Assembly: GCA_905178155.1 (NCBI GenBank)
Contig: CAJINV010000004.1
Location: forward strand, 8,578,882-8,642,881
Source of the DNA: Amoebophrya sp. A120
Lineage: Eukaryota; Sar; Dinophyceae; Syndiniales; Amoebophryaceae
Length of the DNA stretch: 64,000 bases
Direction of reading: 5' to 3'
The notes beneath the pieces are model-generated. The model did not search any database. It was not told where the DNA came from and was given only the letters and a program-made list of their open reading frames with translations. Below, in pieces: positions 21,838 through 32,782 of the stretch (positions are counted from its first letter, which is position 1; the number at the start of each line of letters is the position of its first letter). The translations under genes and the position numbers were made by a program.

Positions 21838-23697
21838 TTTCAAGGTTTTTTGGGTAGTTTCTTGGGTAGTTGAAAAATGCAAATTTATGTTTTCTTTTTT
21901 TGTTCTTTTGCAACGGTAGAGATTTTTGTTTTTCTACTCCTCTTCGATATTTTTCTTCTGCAGCTATAGAAACAGTGATAATTTGTTTTTTTGGACTTTT
22001 CTATCGCTAGTGTATTTACTTTACTCTTGACTTTTTTAGCACAAAAGCACTGGTTTTTCTTTCTGTTATAGTTGTTTTTTGGTGGAGATAGATTGATTGT
22101 GTTTTTTTATTTTTCTCGGCACTGGGCGGAAAAAAAAGACGTGGCTAGAGGGAGTTTTTGGATGAGAAGAAAAAATGGCGTCAGAAGAAAAAACCGTGTC
22201 GAACTTTATGGCGTCCTTTTTAGCTTCCGACAACAGTCAACAACACACTACTATCGAGATAGTACAGCAACTTTCTTTGTTCCACAGCAACATTCTTTTT
22301 TCCACAAGTACGACATCAACCGGGCTTCTGACAGCTTCGACTTCACTTTGTTCATCACTCGGCGGGGTGGTCCTTACAACGGGGAATTTCAATGACAAGC
22401 GCAGCAAATTCGACTCTACTGCACTTTCTTTATCTATCACACATGTTGTACTTGCAACAGCAGATGATGCAGAGGAGGGGGGAAACCAGGTACACAAGAC
22501 ACCCAAACTTCATGGAACAAGGGTACTTCTTGTTCAGCGGCCGCAGACACAGACAACAGCAGGGGCAAGTAGCGCTACTATACTTCGGGGACAACTTAAT
22601 CTTAATCTTAATCTTCTTCGTATATACTATCAACAATCTTGTTCGCTTCTTCGATGCAGCAAGTAAGCTTCAGCAATCAGACACAGTTGGGGAAGAACTA
22701 CTTACGTAGAGCTACTTGTTCGACGTATCATCATCTTTTCATCAACATCAAGCACATACGAAGCTCCAACTCGGACGGTGAAAAAAAGCAATTAAACAAC
22801 ACAGACGGGTCGACCACTCGTTCATCTTTTCGTTTCGTCTCTTTGTCCCCAGCGAAATCCTTGCGAGAAAAGCTTTTTCTAAATCGAACTCAATCGAAGG
22901 AACACGACGAAAAATGATCTCTCTCAGCAGCTCGTTTGGCTTTCTTTTTTCGGAGCCATAACAGCCGGCGATAGTTTGACAGTACAGTCGATGGTGGAAT
23001 TTGAATTTCCACTTTTAATGTAGCACGAGGAGGAAGCGCTTTAGCTCGGCAGATCTTATACTGAAAAAATGAAAAATACGGTCGTCGGTCGTTACTATTC
23101 TTGTCCTGTTCTTGTCAGAGTTGTGACAGTGGTTTAATGTGGATATTACTGACTGGCTGACTACTATTTCAGTCCGCTCGAAATGACTGTTGCAAGATAA
23201 ATACTGTCGCAGAAATTCATAAACTCTTGCACCGTTGTAGCCGTACTATCAACTTTGATGGTGCCCCTTCGGTAATATTAGAATTACCCTCGTCATATTA
23301 ATGCCTGCTGGTCTTACTGCGCGTACTTACTCATCCCTGGTGCACGAATCGCAACTTGTCGAATACAACTTGTCGAATACAAAACTTGAACTGTTTCTCT
23401 TTCTGTCGCTGCTCGCTAAAAATTATAGACCTCCCTTGTCGTCTAACTAAAACAACTCTGTTTCGTTCTTCGAATCAGATTCGTATAACAAACATTTTGC
23501 TTGATTGGTGTGCTGACGCTGAGACCACTTTCCAGCTTGTGGCATAACCTTGCTTGCTCGCTGGAGCTTGTGGCGATAAAAATTTTAACTGGGTCACTTT
23601 TATTCTTCCAAACCTGTAACTTGCGCAAAAGCTTAACAACCAGATGAGATCCTTTCATCAGCTGCAGCTTCACGTCTACCCTAGTACCAATCCTCCT
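21838..23697. other. Gene-poor stretch upstream of the Trx-R2 gene
   Basis: Poly-T-rich near 21850-22120. A 163-codon plus-strand frame (22175-22666) starts MASEEKTVSNFM but is Ser/Thr/Gln-rich and matches nothing I know. No introner ends and no RNA gene recognised. The Trx-R2 promoter is presumably here. Confidence 0.45.
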
Positions 23698-26600
23698 TCA
23701 CCCGACGCGCACCCGCTTGGCTTGCGGCTCGTACTGCTGGTCGTCCCCGAGGTCGCCAAAAACGATATTCCCGCCCGATTCCAGTCCCTCGTCTACGTTG
23801 CTGGCGTGTTGCGGCTCGACGTCCTCGAACTTGGCGTTTCTAGGCTTCGTCTTGCCCTGCTCCAGATCGTCGAGTAGGACCAAGTCGTATGAAATGCAAA
23901 AGCATCGCACTAGTACAAATCGCATGAAAAATCTCCTCAGCATGAAAAATAAAATTTGTAATGCGGATTTCACTTGAGAAAGAAATTTGTAATGCATGAA
24001 CGCGATTAGCACGAGTACGATACTTTTGCACAGGATAAGTCGTTCGCTTGCGGCTTGCCCCGCTGGTTCAGGACGATCATGAATTGTACCTGTTTTCCGA
24101 CTATGCATTGCAAAAGTATCGCACTCGTATAAATGCATTACAAATCTCCTCAGCATGAGAAATAAAATTTGTAATGCGGATTTAGCTTCAGAAAAAAAAA
24201 TTGTAATGCATGATTGCAATATGAGTACGATCCTTTTGCAGTTCATACCGACCAGCGAGGGGAGATTCTGGTCCATGGGCGTGTCCGCAATGTCGAGGTA
24301 TTTGCTATCAAATGTAAAAATGTCTGGGTCTGGAAGAATGCAACTTGTCATGCTAAATCTGAAGCATGCAAAAATCTGTGTTGCATGATTACCAAAAGTC
24401 GTCCAGTTTTTCCCAAGTCGGGAGGGAGTTTCTCATGCAGGATAGGCATGAGAGAGATCGCACAGAGTCTGCCATGCTAGGTCCTGCATTCCAGATCTCA
24501 TGGGTCATGGAAAAGCTGCATGACAAATCGCGCATTCTTCCAGGCCCAGACATATTTGCATTTGATATTTGCACAGCTTGATCAATTCGTTTTTGTGGAG
24601 AAATACATCGTATGCATATTGCAAAAGTACCGTACAACTCGTTGTAGTCGTACTTCTAATTGCAGTCATGCATTCAGAAATATCCTTCTTAGGCTAAATC
24701 TGCATTACAAATTCCGTTTCTCATATTGAAGGCATTATTTGTCATGCGATTTATACTACTAGTAGTAGTACGATTTGCTTTTACAAAATGCATACGTCGC
24801 ACCCAAAGTGGTCAAACAGGTCAGGGCACTGCAGAAACCCGAAGCCCTTGCTATACCCTGCTCAGCTGTTACAATCTCAAACGTTACAATAGAATATGGA
24901 AATCTGTGATGCGCGAGTGCATGATCTATCCAACTCTCACAGGATTGCGCATGACAAGTTTCGGAGCCCCAAACCGCACTAGAATCTGGAGAAATTTGTG
25001 TTGCAGAAAGTGGAACGCTCTGCGATTCTGTCATGCTCATCATGCAAGACAAATTCCAGACTCTATTGTAACGTTTGAGATTGTAACGTTTGAGCGGGTC
25101 ATACTTGCTCTCGTTGAAGCTCTTGATCAGCCCTGTGTGCGGCCCCGGCGACACTGTCTGGAGCTTGCTCTCGGCTTGGGCTACCAGCTCCGCGGTTTTA
25201 CCTTCATCAGAGATTTGAGTTTATTAACTTTACGTGACTTTTTCATGGAGTTTCTGAACCTGTTCATCAGGAGGAACTAAGTTTCTACTTGAAGAGTGCA
25301 ACATGAAAACACGAACTCTATCATCTGATGAATCGGGATAAAAATAGTACCGAGTATGACCGCCTGTGGGTTGTTTGTCTTTGGGCAGAGGCGGACCGTG
25401 AAGGTCACCTCGTCTCCCACTTTCAATCCGTGATTCTCCACTTCCTGCTTATTCAAAAAGGTGTCGCGCTGGAAGTGCGATTTCACGTCGCTGCAGTCCA
25501 CGAAACCGTACCCCTTGTCCGTGTTGTATTGTGAGGAAAAATCCCCCCTCCCCATATTGAAAAGGCGTGCTCTTCAACATTTGTGATGCTGATTTGTGGC
25601 AACAAATCGAGTCCGTCTTGCAAGAGAGCCAAGCCAGGGCGTCCGCTGCATTTCGGAGGCGATTTGTAATGCTGCTACGCTACTAGGGCAGACGTCTGCC
25701 ATGCTAAGGACCTACACCAAGCCACCCCTTTCCGGGCTGAGCACCTACACCCATCTGTATGCAGTCCTCCACCGCAAGACAAATCCGATTTGTGTACACA
25801 AATCCTGCATCACAGATTTCCATTTCGATATGGGGAGGGAGGATTTTTCCTTTTGATATGTTGTAACTCTTCACGACGCCCGTGTACTCCTTGTTAATGT
25901 TAAACTTGTCCGCACTGTTGTTCGTGCCTTGCTGAGACTGGTGGAAGTGCGACCCGTATGGATTGCAAACATGTCTGGGTCTGGAAGAGTGGAACTTGTA
26001 ATGCTGTCTGCGGATTCTAGAAATATCTGTGTTGCATGAGCAGTAAGAGGAGTCAGCTCTTGGCACGCGGAGAGGGCATTTGTGATGCGTGATTAGCATC
26101 AACAACCTCTCAAAAAATCTGTGATGCTAGCACCAGCATCACAGACCTCACGGGTCATGCAAAATGTGCATGACGAGCCCCGACTCTTCCAGACCCAGAC
26201 AGTTTTGCAGTTGATAACCCGCCGCCGTGCTGCTGGTATCGTGCTTGGCCCACCGCCGCGGGAATCACCGTAGTGGTCGGGTACCTGCAGTAGTTGAATT
26301 TTTATGGGTAAAAGTATAAACGGAAAATAAACAGGTCTGAAATGCAGTGGGAATGTGAATGATCCGACCGAGGACTGTATACTACATCTAGATCTTCTAC
26401 ATTTTGAAGCAACCTCACAAGTACAATCTATGTCAACTATACATACAAGTATAAAAAGTAATTATACCCTCCATGTCCGTTTTGTGGGAACATATCCTCC
26501 GCTTTTATCAGTCCCCGCGCCTGCGGTTTCCCCTGTTCTGACAGCACGAAGTCAAAGTAAACGAAGTCGCCCACCCGGAAGTTGAGCGCTTGTGTGTAGT

Positions 26601-29106
26601 GAAGGAACACGTCGGAGGAGTTATACATGCGGCCGGCCTGTTGATTTTAGCATTTTTCCCTCAAAGTAATCCAAACGAATTTTTGAGTATGAAAAGCTGG
26701 TTGTACCAAAGGTTCTTGCATAAAAAAAAAGATACTACGATGTTGAAGTTGAACCATCTATATTTTTTACGCATGATAAAAGGCACCAATAATCTATCGC
26801 CGCAAAATAAACAGGTAAGTAGGTAAGTACGTCATCGCTCTGCACGAAGCCGAAGCCTTTCTCCTGGTTGAAGGTTCGAATTTGTCCAAACAACTTGCCC
26901 TCTATCGCCGTTTGCGCGTGCGATCGTTTGTTCTGCGGCGGCTGTATCCTGGCATTGTTCTGCGGCGCGTGGAGGTAACCGCTGTGGTGCGCGGGGAAAT
27001 GCGCTTGGGGCTGGAGGTTGGGAGAGTTGCTTGGGGTGACGTATGCAGGAGGAAAATAAAAGCGGCGTTTTAGTGTTATGGCTTCTTGGACTAGTACGGA
27101 CAACATGCCAAATTATGTGCAGCGGTGCGTCGCGACAGGGATCATGACCTTTAATTGCTGTCGTGCGTCGCTCGTATTTTTAGTGCAGACCAAAACAACA
27201 CAACAAACATCCATATAAAAAGAGGATATTAGTATAAAGCGTATTGGTGGTCCGGCATGACAATTTTCACTGGCTGCATTTGTTCTTGCATGTGGTTCGC
27301 AAAATTACAGACACTTACACTAGAACAGTTTTTCACACAACTTGGATACAGTGTACTGGGAATGCACCGAGTGGTTGTTCGATGCGTAGGAATTATTGTT
27401 TTTCCCTCCTCTGTAGTTTCCGCCTTTTCCGTATCCAAAAAAAAAAACTGTGTCAGTGTACAACCGTTCGTGGATGAGGCTGCGTCACGATTAATAATGA
27501 ATTTGTTCTGCATGACAGAGAAAACAACCTGTCATGCGTTGCTAGGAGACGACGCGACAACATACGTATGACGAACTTGCGGCTATGATACGGGTGCCGT
27601 TCGGCAAGCCAAGCTCTAGTTGTAGTTTTGCTCCATACTTATGCTATGCAAATGGAAATCGAAATGCAAGTGCAACTAAACGCAGCTAACACAATTACAC
27701 AGTCACAGTTTATCTTTTTTGCATATTCCGCCGGTCGTGTAGGTCACCGGCGGGTTACTCACGTGACCGTTGTATCAAGTGCAAAAGTGTCTGGGTCTGG
27801 GTCTGGGAGATTGCCAGGTTTGTCTTTGTCATGCATATTTTGCATAAACCCATGATGCCTGTAATGCATGACCCAGCATCAAAGATTTTTAGAGAGCCTT
27901 CTGATGCGTATTCCGCATGAGAAACGCCCACTCCGCGTAGCACAAAGTGAACTTCTCTTGCTGGTCAGACAATACAGATTTTTTTTACCTTCCAAAGACA
28001 GCATCACGAGTTGCAACTTTCCACACCCAGACATATTTGCATTTGATACGTTGCCGCCGAAATTTCTCCCGACGTTGCCGCCCCCGCCTCCGTGCGGAAT
28101 CACCTTGCTCACATTGATATGCAGTGCAAAAGTATCGTACTAGTACTATAAATTGCATTACAAATTAGGCCAGCATTTTTCCAAGTTAAACTTCCAATGC
28201 GGATTTGCCTTAAGAAAAAGATTTGTAATGCAGAAATGCAACTAGTACGAGTACGATACTTTTGCATTGCATAATTGACGGCACGCGGCTGCCCACGATC
28301 CGACGTCTGCACCTCAAACCGAACCTCGTTCGCGTATCCAGTGCAAAACAATAACAAGCGCACTCATGCCTAAATCCCAGAAGTATCCAACCACTCCACA
28401 GTACGTGCCCATCGAGATAATATCGCTATCGATATAATCATCGGAAAAAGGAATTAATTCAAGAACATCGAAAATAAACCATCGCCTCTTGTGAGGTCGA
28501 CGTGCGAAGAAAGAATACAAGTTTGCATGCCAACATCAAGCATGCTGAAGCCGAGCTGGAAGGGCATCTGGAGGTTGTGTGGTAGAAAGAAAAATTTGAT
28601 CTAGTGCACATCGATCTTCGATTTACACAGGATATCCCGACCTCGCACTTAGCGGCTTCGAACTCCATTCGGTGAAGAAAAACATCGCGGTGGTACTCTT
28701 GGTAAATGTATCACTTGGAAAACAAGTAAAAACCCAAACACGACCCATGATACCACTCAAGACTTTAATTTTTTCTTTAATGCGACGGTGACAAGGCAAA
28801 AAACAAGAGGCAAAAAATAATCCAGCTGCATTACACAAAATTGTTCTCTGAGCTGAGCCACGGGAGTTTTGTTGTCCTTTTTCCATTGGATAAAGTGTCG
28901 GGACAGTCAATGAAGCCGTAGCCGTTACCTTCGTGTTTTTTTTTTGCAATTTTTTTTCCTCAGGATTGAAAAGAAAAAGCACATCGGCAGTAGCATTGGG
29001 AGATCAGCAAGCTGTTGTGGGCTAAATTAGTGTCGTATTAATAGCAATCTCGTAGTTGTGTACCGGCATTGTAGCTTTTCACGATTCCGATGTAGGCGCG
29101 GCTCAT
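23698..29106 (-). CDS. Protein with four cold-shock domains
   Basis: Predicted single-strand nucleic-acid-binding protein. Exons: 29064-29106, 28893-28928, 28635-28708, 28274-28334, 28049-28117, 27763-27772, about 26831-27090, 26468-26637, 26217-26284, 25859-25956, 25351-25526, 25104-25201, 24795-24851, 24568-24610, 24248-24305, 24038-24101, 23698-23887. Four cold-shock units are assembled. Unit 1: YIGIVKSYN, GYGFIDC, DVFLHRMEFEA, GQPRAVN. Unit 2: FGQIRTFNQEKGFGFV, DVFLHYTQ, GKPQARG. Unit 3: YTGVVKSYNTDKGYGFV, FQRDTFLNKQE. Unit 4: TGLIKSFNESKGFGF, DVFLHKNE, GKPQAND. Gly-rich and Asn/Gln-rich linkers separate them. Each unit keeps the RNP-like GYGF and DVFLH motifs. The junction after the 10-nt exon 27763-27772 is not resolved. 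The final exon is acidic and ends PQAKRVRVG. Parts of units 3 and its linker recur on the plus strand at 35663-36392. Confidence 0.82.
23888..24037. mobile_element. Introner family C in cold-shock gene
   Basis: Family C ends. Perfect TSD AGTCG. Excision joins GKPQAND to LVLLDDLE. Confidence 0.92.
24102..24247. mobile_element. Introner family C in cold-shock gene
   Basis: Starts TATGCATTGCAAAAGTATCG. Perfect TSD CCGAC. Only 64 bp of exon separates it from the previous family C element. Confidence 0.92.
24306..24567. mobile_element. Introner family A in cold-shock gene
   Basis: Family A ends. Perfect TSD TTTGC. Excision joins ELIKLCK to YLDIADTP. Confidence 0.92.
24611..24794. mobile_element. 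Introner family C in cold-shock gene
   Basis: Starts TATGCATATTGCAAAAGTAC. TSD CATCG/CGTCG. Excision joins FGCD to VFLHKNEL. Confidence 0.88.
24852..25103. mobile_element. Introner (singleton family J) in cold-shock gene
   Basis: Long TIRs (about 40 bp) built on CTCAAACGTTACAATAGA. Perfect TSD CTTGC. Excision joins SFNESK to GFGFLQC. Confidence 0.92.
25527..25858. mobile_element. Introner family D in cold-shock gene
   Basis: TIR core GGAAAAATCCCCCCTCCCC and inverse. Perfect TSD TGTTG. Excision joins VVKSYN to TDKGYGFVDC. Confidence 0.93.
25957..26216. mobile_element. Introner family A in cold-shock gene
   Basis: Starts TATGGATTGCAAACATG. Perfect TSD ACCCG. Absent from the plus-strand paralogous fragment at the same codon. 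Confidence 0.92.
27773..28048. mobile_element. Introner family A in cold-shock gene
   Basis: Starts TATCAAGTGCAAAAGTGTC, with GTCTGGGTCTGG extended by one extra GGTCTG. Perfect TSD CGTTG. Confidence 0.9.
28118..28273. mobile_element. Introner family C in cold-shock gene
   Basis: Family C ends. Perfect TSD ATTGA. Excision joins GQPRAVN to VSKVIPHG. Confidence 0.9.
28335..28634. mobile_element. Introner (diverged, family M) in cold-shock gene
   Basis: Starts TATCCAGTGCAAAACAATA and ends TTTACACAGGATA. TSD TCGCG/TCCCG. Excision yields AAKCEVGNEVRFEV, a standard cold-shock strand. TIRs are weak. Confidence 0.72.
28709..28892. mobile_element. Introner (singleton family N) in cold-shock gene
   Basis: Ends TATCACTTGGAAAACAAG and the inverse of TATCCAATGGAAAAAGGAC. 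TSD AAATG/AAGTG. Excision gives CPDTYQEYHRDVFLH. Confidence 0.75.
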
Positions 29107-32100
29107 TGTCGCTATGCATTGGAAATCCGCCGATCTGGGTTTGGATGCTTGTGAACATGCAAGAGTAGAGTTGTGTGATTCAAGAGCTGCGGACGCTAAG
29201 TTGTGGAAAAGAAGATCTGTATTTTTGCATCAAGAGGATTAAGTAGTACTAGTAACAGTAAGGTTTTCTCTACTCTTGCTGTGAAGCTTAACGCACGACG
29301 CATAAATACAGCCATGACTACAACTCGTCAACATGCATTACGGAACCATGGCATCAGGACCACCCAGAACGGTATCATCTCTTTTGCAGTTGATAGTCGC
29401 TAGCAGGGGTACTTATTTACTATCCTTCGGTTTTGTTGCCCCTCGCGTCGAACAAAGCGCCAGAAAAAAACGAAACACCCTCCACAATCGGCGTCGAAAA
29501 AGAACGCAAGTCTCGAAAAAAAAAACGCCCCGCCGCCCGAATTTTTATAGGAAGTACTTATCGCCGCCCCAAAGAAGATGAAGAAGGCAGTAGACCCCCG
29601 AAGATAATTCTTGTCGTTGTACTACAAAAATTGTAAACAAAGGTTGTGGCCTGCTCCGTGGCGGTGAAGAAGATTATCTTTCGCGTCCAATTTGGAACTA
29701 TGAGAGTGCACCCCTCCCCCCAGGCCCTCACTTGAATTGTAGTCGTAGTGCATTCTGCATCACAATTCTTCTGAAAATGGGTGATGATACTTACTACCGC
29801 ATGTCAACATGCAAAGCAGTAGCACAGGTCAAGGAAAAGAACCTGCTTTTCTTAAATACTCTGCAAGGGTGGGAAGATGCTGGTGGAGTTGTTGTGCACT
29901 CACATACAAAAACCGCCGAAAACAAAACGCGGACCTCCAAATTCTTGCCGTGTCCTCTGGAAGGTCCAAAAAGTTCTAAATGTTCCGGAAACAAACGCGG
30001 CGCGGGAAAGGTCGCGGCGGTGAAAAAGGGCAATTTGTGTATTGTTTCGGTCTTTTGTGAAAATTGGAAAAAAAAACACAAAGAAATCCAAACGGCAGAA
30101 AAAAATAGCTCGTTTTGCACAAAAAAATTTTTGACTGCAAAGAAATTTCGGGTCAGTGCGTGAAAAAAGTTGTGCCTTTTGAAAAAGAGATGAGCCTGGT
30201 GATGTTGTTTTTGAAAAATCTCAGAAGATGTATACTGACTTCGTAATTCAACATAATAGTGATTTGTAATGCATGTTTTCTGATATTTTCACTGACAGTC
30301 AAAAACGTCGTCGTCTTTATTCACGTCGCTTTGTAATCATTTCTCACTTTTCCTTCTGTCTGGTGTGACGAAATCTTGCGAGCGAGGTCCAGAAAACAAG
30401 GTCTTTTTCGTTTTCAGTGCTTGATGCTCTGATAAAAGGGACAGCTGCAGAAATAAAACCCTCTAAAAACACAGGATCTTTCGCGGGAAAACTTATGCAG
30501 AGTACAAAGGAACATCAGAGCAGTGGTAAGTACCAATTTCATTTTCGAATTTTTTGAAAAGACCCAGGGTACTAGTCTCCTGCAAAAGTTTCTTTGCAAC
30601 AGGTTCTCCATTTCTTCATTCCTCTAAATTTGTTACATCGTAAACGCACAAGAACAGAAAGGTAGCAGAAAAAAATCCTTGGGCGGCGGGTCGGCTCATT
30701 TGACAAAAAGAAATAGTAAAGAACCCAAGTAGCCACTTTTTATTTCATTTCGCATGCTGCAGCATCAGAAAGAAAGAAAATTCGGCGAATCACATTAAAT
30801 GATCTTGCTCGTCCTTTCGAGTCGCGCTCGCCTGGAGTCACAACTATAGCTGCGCGTAGTTCTGCAATTTCTGTTTGTCGCTTCCCTCACTTACACTTTC
30901 ATAGCTTTACATACTCACTTCTGTGTGGCTGAAGAGTTCTTGGATCAGCGATGTTGTAGCAATGTACTTTACTTATCTTTTTGTCTGGCTACTTATGTGG
31001 TACAAAAATTCCTTTCGGCCCTCGCACCAAGGCGTGTTTTTACAGCATAGCTCCACCTGCGCAGTGGGACGATAAACATCCACTGGTCTGTAGTACGTTT
31101 TCATTTGCTCCTTGAGCCGACAGAGAAATAATGAAGGAACTACAACACGCGCATTAATTCCCGATGAACGCCGGGCATCAGGCCCCGCTCCCTCCCATCC
31201 TGCGGCACGCAGCAAGCGGCAACACGGGTCATTCGGTTCCTTTCCGAAAGCATTTCACTATTTCATCTTCCTTTCTAAAACATGTCACAGCACCGCACCC
31301 CTGTTTGTGTTGCAGTTTGCGTCATTTGCCTGGTCACGGTGGTCATCTCTTCCGGGTCATGATATCAAAAGAGACGCCAAGACAAATTAAAATGCGTTTT
31401 TCAGGGAAAAGATGTCAGGAGTGCAAGGGGTGTCCTTGTTGTTGGTTGTGGAATAAAATAGGTAGAAAATAGGTAGTTCTTTAATTACGAACTGGTGCGC
31501 GACCAATAACAGCTTAAAGTTCGGGGGGAGTTGTTGTTGTACCCCTCCTAGTTACTACTAAGAGGGGTGCAACCTATGAAAATTGTTCGTTTTTTTTTTG
31601 CTGCGAGAGGTGGAAAATTTTAAAAGATGTAGTTTCTGCACCCTGTCTCTTACCTAGCGCTTCTCCAACAAAAAAGCCTCGACGAGCAGATTATGTCCAA
31701 GTGATCAACATCTTCAAACGCTTCTAAGATTACTGTATAAAACTTATTATAGTGAGGATATAAAGCTGACGCTGACTTGAATAGTACTGCACTCCAAAAT
31801 TCGACGAGTCTGTGATTGCGCTGCGGTTCTTCCACAAGCTTGTTTGTTTGTTTGTTGTGAGTGGTCACGTGGAATCCTCTTGAAAGTTTTTGCTTTCTCC
31901 TCACGTGGTTAGCGCTACTTCAACAAAAAGACAAGCTGGGCAAGCAACTTTTGGCTTGGGCCCTTATAGAAAAACTTTTTCTGCTGGACAACTACCTGAA
32001 CCTAGTGGAAGACAACGACACTACCTTACGTAAAGCTCTGAAAGTCATTTTTGAAAAGTAAACTGTTCTTGTTGAAAAAGGGAAAGAGAAAGTCTGAAAG

Positions 32101-32782
32101 TTGAGACGAGAAAAATAGAAGCTGTTGAAATTGAAAAGCTAGTTAAAATTTTACTGCAAAGTTGAGAAGGTTACAAAGCAGCGCAGTTCTAAAAAGTTAA
32201 AGCTTAGTCCTGTTTTTCGCTGTTGTAAGTTAAAACTTTGGGGCTTGTGCTTGTAGGAACTGTTTTTGTTTCTTTTTTAAATTTTAGTTATTCATCTTGC
32301 TTGTCGCTTATGCTGCAGGTCGTTGCGGGCCTGTCTTACGCTTTTTGCTTGTAGTTGCTGTCGTACACTAACACTTACGGATTGATTAAGTTTTTCTTTT
32401 CTACTTTTGCTTGCTGCTTCGGAGTTAACTTTTCCAAAAATTAAAATCATACACGACATCTTCTAAATGATAATGAACATGTTAGTAGCAAAGGGTGAAT
32501 AAAATATAGGTAGGGCCAAATCATAACTACAGAGCGGGTTCGTAACATGTAAATACGTATGTTAATCAGATCTTCGACGAGGTTGAGCCTCTTATTTGCA
32601 GCACTAACTTAGTGCTCGACATTTAGTTGCCGCATTTCAAACATGATGCTCTACATTTACTTGCACTCGCTGCAAATGTGATGAATTCTGTTGCCACTCA
32701 AGCACTGCTTGCACTTGCTCAAAATGTTGTACTGCTCGTCGGTCTATGGTAAAGAAAAATAACGGACTTCACTGAGCAGGAA
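29107..32782. other. Gene-poor stretch between the cold-shock gene and the 1635-aa gene
   Basis: AT-rich with poly-A/T tracts. A 143-codon plus-strand frame (29732-30163) is Lys/Cys/Ser-rich and unrecognised. No introner ends, no domain and no RNA gene were seen. The promoter of the cold-shock gene is probably in its left part. Confidence 0.5.

Noticed and set aside
22175-22666. 163-codon plus-strand frame as a gene
   Set aside because: Low-complexity Ser/Thr/Gln composition, no motif and no support from exon structure. It may be 5' untranslated or spacer sequence.
29732-30163. 143-codon plus-strand frame as a gene
   Set aside because: Isolated in gene-poor DNA, Lys/Ser-rich and without motifs, so it cannot be supported.
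23000-32780. tRNA, 5S, snRNA or spliced-leader genes in the gene-poor stretches
   Set aside because: No cloverleaf box motifs, U6 core or dinoflagellate spliced-leader sequence was recognised by eye. A covariance-model search would be decisive.
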